Assembly: GCA_038501625.1 (NCBI GenBank)
Contig: JAZAYU010000035.1
Span: forward strand, 754,001-818,000
Direction of reading: 5' to 3'
Length of the DNA: 64,000 nucleotides
From: Corbicula japonica
Taxonomy: Eukaryota > Mollusca > Bivalvia > Venerida > Cyrenidae
The notes below the pieces were generated by a model. That model worked only from the letters and a program-made list of their open reading frames with translations, did no database searches and had not been told where the DNA came from. This document shows positions 28,401 through 40,400 of the stretch, piece after piece. The position numbers and the translations under genes are program-made. Position 1 is the stretch's first letter. Each line of letters opens with the position of its first letter.

Positions 28401-31400
28401 AAAGTGTATCAACAGTTTTGGTGACCAGGATGAGTTCAACAAGTCCTGGAAGGAGCTGACAGCGGCTCACTGCCCCTACCAGTATGACAAGATGATGTCC
28501 AAACAACAACACTTTAAGGTAAAGTTTCTCTTGTGGGTTGTTCAATAATACCACAATGTGTTTAACATGAATTAGAAAGTTGGATGTCATTATGATTCAG
28601 AATTCAATTCCAAATTTTAAGTACAATTAAAAAGGGCCCTAGATTATAAAACTGAGATTTGAAACCAGTCCCAAATCTCCATTTCAGCCAATCAGACGCT
28701 TGAGATTTTAGAATGGTCTTCAGTTCCAGCTTTAGGATTTTGAGCAAAGTTGACTGTGATGTTGGTGCATTCATTATGCTGAGAATTTGCGAATGTTGTC
28801 TCAGAATAGACCAATCACTACCCAATATTTACCTTTCAGAAATCATTTCTGAGGATACATGTATTCAGGAGCTTGAATTTTCCAAATTATGTTTTAAATC
28901 AAATGTTTTCTTTGTACATTTTTGTATCTATCTGCCCACTAAATCCATGAATCTAGCACCCCATGAAAATTAATTAAAACTCAATTCATATGGAAATCTG
29001 TCCCTCTGTGGTGCCTTTACTGGGTATTACTAAATTATTTGTGCAACAACTTTGCTTAATTTTGAAATGTTTTACATGTTTCTTCTAATATTTTTCAGAT
29101 ATTCAGTGAGGCGTTATACGCAATGTTACGAAAAGTGCTTCGTGAAATAGCCAGTCCAGAGATTGCATTTGCATGGCGTGCCTTCATGTTCGATGCAACA
29201 ACAAAAAATATACTCAGCATTGCATCCAGTAGCAGACCAGGTGAGCTCATGTTTAATATTTTAAGAAACAAATGTTAAACAGTGCTTTCCAACATGATAA
29301 TAGTGAACAGGCACCCAGATCCCAAGGATATAAAGCTGAGATTGGAAACTAGTCTCAAATCTCAAGCATCTGATTGGCTGAAATGGCAACCAGTCGCCAT
29401 TTCAGCCAATCAGATGCTTGAGATTTGAGACTGGTTTCCATGCTCAGTTTTATAACCTTGGGCACAGATCTTGGAGGATTTAACACTTATAGAGCCTAGC
29501 ACACCATTTAAATGTTGTATAAACATTCCAGTTGAAAATCTCTTGAATAATTTTCTTTAAAAATTTGGGTGATTTTCTTAAAAAATCAGACTGGTCCTGT
29601 ATGTGCAGCCTGTCAGGTCACTGTTATTTCCCCATTTTTGTGTTGGAAAGCACCAGTTGACTGTGTTATAATTCACAGTATGTTTTGTTACCCACACCAA
29701 CAGCCTGTGTTACACACCATTTAACAGTGTGGTCATTTTGTGTTGTTTAATATTTGAGACCAATCGTGAAAAGTGATTGAAATAATGATCATGTCTGATA
29801 GACAACATTTTATCACTTAAATGCAAAAACAGTATAAGTACAATTTAAATATGAAGAAGATATACCTTTATGTCACTAGGGCGAGGATTTGTTATGTACT
29901 AGCACTAAAGTTTTAAATAAGGTCTGCCCATTGATTGTAAATACTTTCTTAATGCATAGTAAACTCCATTAGAATTGACTGTGTTTTGATAAAAACTGTT
30001 TTAATGCTTTGCTCCATGTAGTCGCATTTTGGTCAGAAATAACCTGATGAATAAAAAATCGGACAGTTTAGATCCTGATCAGACAGCACAGATGTGCCGG
30101 CTGATCTGGATCTACACTGGACGCTCATGCCATAAAGGTTTGATATGGAGGGAAAGGTTAACTACATAAACCTGGTTGAAATGCCTTTGTGTTATTCAGC
30201 ATGTTTTAGCGTCACATAATTGTAACTATTGTAACTGTTTATAAATAAAAAAGGTTATACAGTAATCGCATATAAGTGGCGTTATTAACTCAAGTTAACT
30301 TTTATGATAACAGACTGGGGTCGATCTGATTACACTTCTAAAGTTAACATATAGCTTGATGCCTGATTGAAATAAAGAGTAGAAACAATTTTTGTAGACA
30401 GATGATATTCTGCATGTTGAATAACTTGACTGCCAGATTTTTCCACATTATTAGCATTTTTATTTCATACACTAGTGCTTAACCCTTTCCTCCTTAATTA
30501 TGTACTGATTTTTTGCATAATTATGTGACCAGTGTAGATCCAGATCAGCCGGCACATGTGTCTTCTGATAAGGTGATCTGCTCTGTACCTTTTTGGTTTG
30601 AAAATAAGAAGTGAACAGTGTAGATCCTGATCAGATGATATGGCTGGCCTGGATCTGCACTTTTTGCCCGTGCGATTAAATGTGATATATGCAGGAAAGG
30701 GTTAACAAAATCATCGATTAACATATCCCCATGGTGTAGAGGTGTAGTTACCTCCATTACTTAGGGGCATCTGTGGCCGAGTGGTTAAGGTTTCAGACTG
30801 AGAATCACTTGCCCTTTAACGTTGTGAGTTTGATACCTACCAGGATCAAGATCTTTCATGTGAGGAAGCTTGCCAGCTAGCTTGTGGAACGTCAGTGGTT
30901 CTACCCGGGTACCTGCTTGGGCCTGAAAATTGTCCCGAAGGGCATCCGGGGTCTTTCTCCACCATGTAAAAGCTGGTATGCCAAATGGGCCTAAGAAGCA
31001 ATAAGCTTAGCATCTGTTGATTTTCTTGTCTCTAATCTACATGAAATGAAAAAAAAAATTACTAGATAGAACTTGGTACCATTCTGCACTAATGGGTCAT
31101 TTTATGACTTACTCAGTTTTGTAATGTATCTACGATATTGTTATGTTTGTACCTATGTTGTTATAGCTACTGGGCACACAAGTCACCGTGGCTCGGCAAA
31201 ACCAGCTGCCACAAAGGGGGGCAAGCGTAAGTTGTATTCTTCACTGCATGCCGGTTACTGTGGGCTTTCTGGCTATTGTTTTATTTCTGCTTTGTCAAGC
31301 TTGTTGTCTTATTTTCAGCTTTAGTTACTTGTTTTTGTCTTTAAATTTTTGCATGGCATTGTTTTATGGAACAGCTAGCTTACTTAGATTCGCTTTTCTG

Positions 31401-34400
31401 GTCTATTGTTACTGTTCGGGTGATTGTGTTTTTTCTTTCATAGTTTAGAACTTGTATGCTTGTTAAAGTGTTCTTATCCATTTAGAGCAAACAGCCAATA
31501 AGTGCTTTACCACCTTAACCTTTTACTACATGGGCATGGAAAATGGTGTAGATCCAATCAGCCAGCACATTTGTGCTAACTGATTAGGATCTACACTCTT
31601 TGTTAGTTATTTCTCCCTAAGAAGCAAACAGTGTTGATTCTGATCAGATAGCACAGATGTGTCAGCTGATCTGGATCTACACTGGCTGCACATGAGATTT
31701 AATCCATATGGGGTAAAGGCTTAATTGACTCTATAAGCTAAATGATTACTCTCAATATTGACAGTAATAGTATATTACTGATTGTGAGGGAATCTCAATT
31801 GTACATGTATCTTAACCGCCTACAATAGACTTAGATGTTCTTGGTTTAGCAGATAAAACACACAGCAACAACAAAACTTCAGAAAGCTGTCAGTCTCTTA
31901 CATCTAACAGCTGGAGATGGTACTTAACATGCATGTTATAATCTGGAAAAAACAACAAGATTTTGTAATTTGGCCTCCCCAAGATATATACACCTTACAT
32001 ACTGGTACCTGTGATCATGTGAATACACAAAATTTGTAATTTGACCTCTCCAAGAGAAATACCCCCAAAATAGAAAATCTTATAGATTCTAAAAAAAATG
32101 ATTGTCATAGTACCGCTTTATATTTAGTCTGTGATGATAAAATCTAGGAAATACCAGCTTTTCAAAATGTGTAATTTTAATATTCCTGCCTGGTTATCAC
32201 ATGCCTATACGCCTTTCCAATAAACAGTTTCGCAGTCCTGTACGAGTTACTTCCAGCGACCGAAAAATCAATCCAAAACGAGGCTCTGCAGGATAGCTGA
32301 ACGATCGGGCTAATGGCTTAAGCACATAATAGCTAACCTTATCCGCTATATTGCAGGTCTGCGTTCGTCGCCGGCGGTGAAAAAATAAGTTGCTGGTCTG
32401 TTATTCTAGCCAGACTTTTTTATGTTTACTATTTGTTAGATATTTAGATTTTTAATGATTTAAGAACATGTAGCATTCTTGTTGATAGTAGGCAGTATGA
32501 AACGCAATTTGGACAAATATAAGCATTAATTTTACCAAGTATGTACAACAATTTCTTCTTAATATCTTTTCTGCTGAAAATATATTTTACTGGTGTAAAT
32601 GTTGCAAATTGCTAAGGCTAGTAATGCGCTATTATCCGGAAATCGTGATATGTCAACATCCGGTTACATGATCTGTAGACAAAAAAATACAATCTGAATT
32701 TGTTGATACTTACACATTTGAACAATAGAATTATCCTAAAAATTTAAGGCGTTTATGGTCAACGAATAAATAATTTGAATATTTAAAATGTTACGTATAC
32801 TTCACAAGCAAATATGATTGATTCTGTCTTGAAATAAAACAGGATCGGTAATCTGATTGTTTGTTGTAGTAGTATCATTCGTAGAATAAAATCCAAGGAT
32901 TTAGATGCCGGCTTCCAAAAAGATGGGAATATTTATATCACAATATGGTTGCATATCCAATTTAGATTTCTTAGGTTTGACAGATTGTAATTTTGGCATA
33001 AAAGCCCAAACTCTTAATTAAACATATATAAAATGTTTTGACAAGATTTGTTTCTTATTGACGGCTTTTGTTTCTATAACGTGTCGTAATGTTGATTAAG
33101 AATCCATTTAAGTGCTAAATCAAATACATTTGCTGGCGTATACAGTAGTTAAAGGACTCCGAAATACTTAAGAATTGGGAGGTGTAGATACCTTGCAAAT
33201 AGAAATTACACGATCTCTATTGGTCAATGATATCTGCCCCTTTAAGTAATTGACAGATGACCCCGTGTGCGAGACAGTTTGACATGTTGATGGCATGCCG
33301 CCTTCAAAATCAATCGCCGCCGACATAATCACAACATGATGTCAGTAGTTGAATAGACACGCTAATCCGGAAACGAGACTCAATTAAGCCGTGAAGAGAA
33401 CACTCCGCCTGTCATTTAGTTCAAGTCGTTTAGTGTTTAATGCGAGGAATAATGAATTGACACTTTTAGTCAGAAACCTGAGTGTTTTATAAATTATTTT
33501 CAAAAATATCATGACGCTGATGTATTATTACTAATTCAAAGAGAAAATATATTTTTCAAAAATGAATTTTATGATAAAAAAAGAAAGTTGTAGGTACATA
33601 TTCCCTATAACGTTATTACAGCGAGCAATCATTTTTCCTGTAGAGCAGTCACGTGACTGGACAGGGGAGGTAACCAAATAAATTCATCGAATTATTGGAA
33701 AGGCGTATACTGAGGCTGTTCAGGGATAAATTAACATTTGTGAAGTCTGTCAGTAGTTTGACTGACATGTGCTACAGAAGTTATTTTAAAAGTTGATTAA
33801 TATTTCTTTTGTACATTTTTGGTTTCTGTGGAGTTTTCTGTATCTGTTCTAGTTGAATACCCTGTATTTTGAAGAGTATATTAAATGTACACTTAGTTAT
33901 GTAGTGCTATTTTATTATTAATTTTGACTTCTTGGTGTACTGGCTTTTTTCTGTTTTTGAACTTCTTTTTATTAAGAAAGTTTAAAGAGCATGTATTCTT
34001 TAAAAAGATAATTAATTAATACAGTAATTGCATGGTTTTATTATGTTAAACATAATAATTATATTTGATTAAAACTATTACTAATTCTGTTATTTTGATA
34101 GTAAAACTTAGCTAATTGGATTAACTAAAACTTGATTTGTTTCAACTAAACTTGCAATAAAAGCTATGATATAGTTCTGTTGAATATGTAATCCACTGTT
34201 ATTTTCTTCCCTGCATGTTTCCCATATAGAGCCTGTCGCCCAAACTGAGGGTATGTAATCCTAGATGTTATATTTGTATGTATGTTACACTTGTCATATG
34301 CCTATTATGAGTGTTTGTACTTTTAACTATGCCAAAAAACTTTAAAAAAATGTAAAACACAGCATATTGTTTACAGAATAGTGCTTTTCACTTCAATATA

Positions 34401-37400
34401 ATATATGGCAATCATTATAGATCCAGATCAGCTGCCACATGCTTGCCATCTTATCAAGGTCTACACTGTTTGCTTTTAGATTCATTAGTTTATTTCCAAC
34501 AAAGAAGCAACCTGTGAAGATCCTGATCAGATGGCATGGATGTTCCAGCTGATCTTGATATGCACTGGTGGCTCATGTGATACAACCTGTATACATGTTG
34601 TAAAGGTCTTCAATTGGCCTTCTTTGGGACAAGTGAGAACAGAACAAAGTAAAGTTATATCACAGTATTTAGAACTTACTGTTTGTTGACAGTAAAAACA
34701 TCATCACAGCAATACTTAGAGCTCTCACAGTGTTTCAATGTTTATGAACTGTCAGCTAAGTAAAACACAACTTCATGAATCAGTGTTGTCCAAACAATAA
34801 CGATTCTTTCAAAGGGGCCAAGTCATTTTCATTTTGTAAGATGCAGTCTATACTTGATTGTTTTGCTTGAAAATTAAAAATTTGCCTGTCTTTTATGTCT
34901 TTGTTTAGAGACTTGAGGGGTGTTAACAATAAAATTTGAATTGGTGTGGTAACATGTTTCCAAAATTACTTTTAAGTGACTTGAGATGAACCGGTACAAG
35001 TCGTAGTGTTATTACTCTTTTATGAATGAATGCTTAACCCTTTATTCCATGTGATTTGTCTGTTATACATGGGCCAACACTGTAAATCCAGATCAGCTGT
35101 CACACTTATGACATTTGATTAGGATCTGCACTGTGCACCCATAGATTCATTGGGCTTTTTTTACCAAGCAGTGTAGATCCAGATCAGATGGTACAGGTGT
35201 GCTGGCAAATCTGGATCTGCACCTTGTCATACATGATAAAACCTGTCGCCATTTCAGCCAATCATATGCTTGAGATTTGAGACTGGTTTCCAATCTCAGT
35301 TTTATAACCTTCAGCCATGGAGTAAAGGGTTAAGTCTGTATCTTGACTTGGTCCCATGGGTCAACAGTTGTGTTTTACCTACTGATAAAAATAATGTAAA
35401 CTACTTAATTTTCTGCTGTAGTTAGTGATTCCAAATATTGAATTTACAGGTTCGTATTTGATTGTTTTTCACCTTAGATTGTTGCTTACAAGAGCTTCTT
35501 TGCCACAAAGATTATTTCTTTTTTATATTTCAATTTTTCTTGCCTTTCCGTTTGTATTATAGAAACAATGAGCAGTAAATGTTCATATATGTTAACAATA
35601 TTTTCAGAACCAACAGAAAAAGCCAGTTCATCCTGGGAAAATAGGTAGGTTGACCTTTAACATGTGCTTTGGCTAATTCATGGGAAGAGTAGTGAAATGG
35701 GGTAAAAATGGAGCAGTATGAATTGACAAGGAACAATGTTTGGTGATGTCAACATGGCATTTCTGTTATATATATTATTCCTTGATGAATGTTGGAAAAG
35801 TGAAAGTGACAATTTGGAAAAAAATTATAGAATTATAATTTTTGTGTTTCTTGCAAACTTATTCATCAAATATGGAAAATGTGTTGCAGTGCATTCATTT
35901 TGGGCCCTAAACCAAGAAAATGTACTGTTTTTAGAGCCCTCTCCCTCTAAAGATTATAATTTCAACCACAAATACTGTTCTGTACTGTTTTTGAGGTTGT
36001 TTTCTGGTTCCTAATTGATACCCAATACAACCACAACTAAAATCAAACGTTATTACAGAATTAGGATACATTAACTCTTTTCGCCATAAATACACCTTTA
36101 TGGCATGTGCTAACAGTGTAGATCTCGATCAGCTGAAACATCCCTGTCTTCTGATCAGGATCAACAATGTTTGCTTTTTGATTTATTAGGTTATTTCTGA
36201 CCAATAAGTGAACAGTACAGGATCTGATGGCATAGAATTACCAGTTGATATGGATCTACATTGGTAGCACGTGCAATAATAATTATATTGCAAATATATG
36301 GAGTAATGGTTAAAGGTTGAATTAACTTATCAACATAGCATGCATCTATATGTCTTATATTCCTCACTTCAGGCAAGCCACTACCGAGGAACAGGTGGCC
36401 ACAGTGAAGTTACAGAAACAGTGGAAGGGTTACTGGGTCCGCAAAATAAGGGCTGCACGGATGCCAGGTAATGTTTCCTGTGCTGTCCGGGTTTCCATCA
36501 TCCAGCAGTCGACTGTTAACTGATGTCAGCATTACATTTGAGAAATGGCTATGTTACAATAATTTTGAGGTCATAACAGATTAGAAGAACTGGAAATTTC
36601 TAAGAATATCAGCTTTTTAAGATTTTCTGAGTTTTTAATCAATAATAAAACAAGTGCAGGGCTCAAGATCATAAAATTGATGGCAGTGCATAGAGGACTA
36701 CAATTAAAATATAACAGTTGGTGAGTAGTTAGACTCGGCTCATTCTGACCATTTTAATACAGGGTCTGAAGAGAATTCCAAAGTATTGCAGAACTTACAG
36801 AAGAGCTGGTCGGTCATAGAACAGAATCTAGATCCGGGCAATCCAGATCATCCTGGTCTCTTCTTGTTCAGGTACATAACCTAATTAATACTTTATAGAA
36901 TCTTCTGTGCTCAAGATCAAAAAACAAAAGTTGGAGACTAGTCTCATATCTCAAGCATCTAATTGGCTGAAATGGCGACAGTTCACTATTTCAGCCAGTT
37001 AGATGCTTTGGCTGAAATGGCAACTGATCACTATTTCAGCCAATCAGATGCTTGAGATTTGAGTCTGGTCTCCAATCTTAGTTTTATGACCATTTTTATG
37101 ACTGTCTTTGTTCAGTAACTGTTTATGGCAGTGAATATTTGCTGCTAACTGATATTTTATATCCAAAGTGTTGCAGTACAACAAGCCAACATTTTATACC
37201 TGTTAAACTTAGAGTTTAAAAATTGCTTGGGATTTCCAGAATATAATTTAATGCTAAGAATATTTATCAGATTGTACCATTCCTTGTAATTTCCTTTTCT
37301 AACATTATAAACACTTTTTTTTTTCAAATGATGAGTATTTTTTATTGACAAAATTGGACAATGAGTCTGCATGATTTTGCAAAACTTGTTTGTGAACTGA

Positions 37401-40400
37401 GTTGCAAAGTTCCTGTCCATGTTGTAGGCAAATGTTCAAACTGGATCCTGACCTGATGGTGAAGTACCCGTTCTACAAGGACGAGTGGAACAAGATCTCC
37501 TACAATGACTACAAGGGACAGTACCCTGACCAGTCTCCTAACAACTGGTTCGTGGTCTTCAGGTAGGTCAAAAATATTTGTAGGATTATAAGTACCTTCC
37601 ATGTGTGGGAGGTTCCAGTTGGCAAGCTGGCCAAGTAATTATGAGCATGGCATAGCAGTCCAGTGCCCAAGGTTATAAAACTGAGCATGGAAACCAGTCT
37701 CAAATCTCAAGCATCTGATTGGCTGAAATGGCGACTGGTCGCCATTTCAGCCAATCAGATGCTTGAGATTTGAGACTGGTTTCCATGCTCAGTTTTATAA
37801 CCTTGGGCACAGATGTGCCGGCACTGTTAAGCACTCTTGATCTGAATCTACCATGTTCACCTTTTGGTCAGAAATAACCTTACGAATCTAAAATGAATCT
37901 AAAAGTGAATATTTTAGATCCAGATCAGATTGCACAGAAGTGCCAGATGATCTGGATCTAAACTGTATGCCCATGCAATAAAAGCTTTATATGTGGAGTA
38001 AAGGGTTAAATGCTTGCCTTTATTTGAAAATTAATTATTGCATGAGTGATGATTTTGTTTAGAATTTTTATGTACATGTATCAATAGAATGGTTGGGCAG
38101 CCCAATCTGGTTTCACACTTGTTCCACTTGCAAGATTACTTAGTTTTAGTTTTATAAATGATTAAAATCTCCAATATCTTTTTCAGAGAGGTGTTCCATG
38201 TAATGGAAGAGATGCTGGCGGTGCCAAAGTTATATGTGCCAATTAACACATGTATGCTGCGTGTAATCAACAATGACACAGGAGAGGAAATTCCCAGAGT
38301 TTTCCAGAAAGTGGCACCATATGTATACAAGAAAAACAGGGTAAGTTCTTACATCAGGTGTCTATTATGATTTCTCTATAGTGGTTAATATTTGAAGTGG
38401 TTAGTGTGTATGTGTGCTACTCAGTGGTAAGTAGTTGAAGATGCCCTTCTCCTCCTTCAAAGAAGCAAGGGAATACTGCTTGGTACATGTCGGTCTGTCC
38501 ATCTATCATTCCGTAACCAACCTTGTCCAATCAATAACGAGACAAGGGTTTGGTATACAGTCCTCAGATTTGGTAAGGAGCTTTGTCATCAAAGACCCTT
38601 GTTGATTTTCAGGTCAAATGTCAAGATCACAGTTACCTTCAATTAAATAACAGCAGATTATCACTGGGGAGGGGGATACATGTTTACAAACATCTTCTTT
38701 TTTCAAACATTTGATCGCACATCATGAGTTCTGAATTTTTAACCAGGTTTTCTTTAGAAAAATCCTGGTTATTAGATTGGGGTATGTCGTTGGGCGGGCG
38801 GGCAGGCAGGCGGCTGGGCGGGCGGGCGTCAACATTTTGTTAAGTTTTTTGTTAAAGTTTTGTTTTTCTCAGTAACCGTTTAAGACACAACTTTGAAACT
38901 TTAAATAGTTGTCTGACATCTCAATACCAATTATCAGGACAAGTTTCATAATCCCTGACTGTATTTTGACAAAGTTATGCCCCTTTTTCACTTAGAAATT
39001 TTGTTAAGTTTTCACTGAAAGTTGTGTTTTTCTCAGTAACCGTTTAAGATACAACTTTGAAATTTAACATAGTTGTCTGACATCTCAATACCAATAATCA
39101 AGACAAGTTTCATAATCCTTGACTTTATTTTTACAAAGTTATGCCCCTTTTTTACCTTAGAAATTGTGTTAAATTTTTTTGTGAAAGTTGTCTTTTTCTC
39201 AGTTACCATTCAAGGTATAGCATTGAAACTTAACATAATTGTTTGACATCACAGTACCAATTATCAGGTCAAGTTTATAACCCCTGACTGTGTTTTGCCA
39301 AAGTTATGCCCCTTTTTGTTAAGTATTTTGTGAATGATATCTGTTGATGCCAAATTGCCTGTTGAAGCTTAGCTTGGTTTGTGGGTAGCTTATATCAACA
39401 GGCAGCTTGGGATTTCTACCCAGGTGTCTGTGATAAAGGTCAAGGTCACTGTTGCTAAAAATAGAAATTCAGCTTACCCTCAATAACTTGAGTTTGCTTT
39501 TACCTATTGATGCCAAACTTAGTATATGAGTAGCTGATATCAAAAGGCAGCTTGGGATTGCCACCCAGATATCTGTGATCAAGGTCAAGGTCACTGTTGC
39601 TAAAAATAGAAATTCAGTTTTCCCTCAATACCTTGTGTTTGCTTTGGTATATTGACGCCAAACTTAGTGTTGATATCTAATATTAAGATGCAGCTTGAGA
39701 TTGCTACCCAGGCACCTGTGATAAAGCTCAAGGTCACTTTTGCTAAAAATAGAAATTCAGTTTCTGCTCAATAGCTTGAGTTTGCTTTGGCCTATGGACA
39801 CCAAACTTGGTTTGTGGGTAGCTTATATCAAGACACTACTTAGGATTGCTACCCAGGTGTCTGTGATAAAGGTCAATGTCACTTTTGCTTAAAATAGAAA
39901 TTCAGGTTTCTCCTTATTACTTGGGTTAGCTGTGATCTATTGACACCAAACTTTCTTTGGGTAGCTTATACCAAGATGCAACTCGGGATTGCTACTCAGA
40001 AGTCTGTGATCAAGATCAAGGTCACTGTTGCTAAAAATAGAAGTTCAGTTTCTTCATATCAGATATTTTCTTAACAAAAGTATAAGAATTAAATGAAAAC
40101 CTGGTTTTCGGCGCGTGGCAACGTTTTTTTCTTGTCTATGCCTGTTGCCCAGATTCACATGTCACATGTGAATCTGGGCAACAGGTATAGAAAATTCAGA
40201 ACTCAAGTTAGAGATGTTGTTTAACTGCTGTAGAAATAATCTTGAAAAAGTCAAGACAAAACTGTTTATCTTCTTAACATTTCAGAAAGGGTACACCTTT
40301 GTTGCTGAAGCTCGGACCATAGAGCAGCCACTGCAGGCTGGTGCCTGGCGAATGAGAATGATTGGTTCCCTGTCTCCACTTCCTGCCCCTCTAAGGGGTG

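Noticed and set aside
30764..30840. Functional tRNA gene (Ser/Leu-like)
   Set aside because: Only the promoter boxes match; acceptor and anticodon stems do not close, and a SINE body and A-tail follow.
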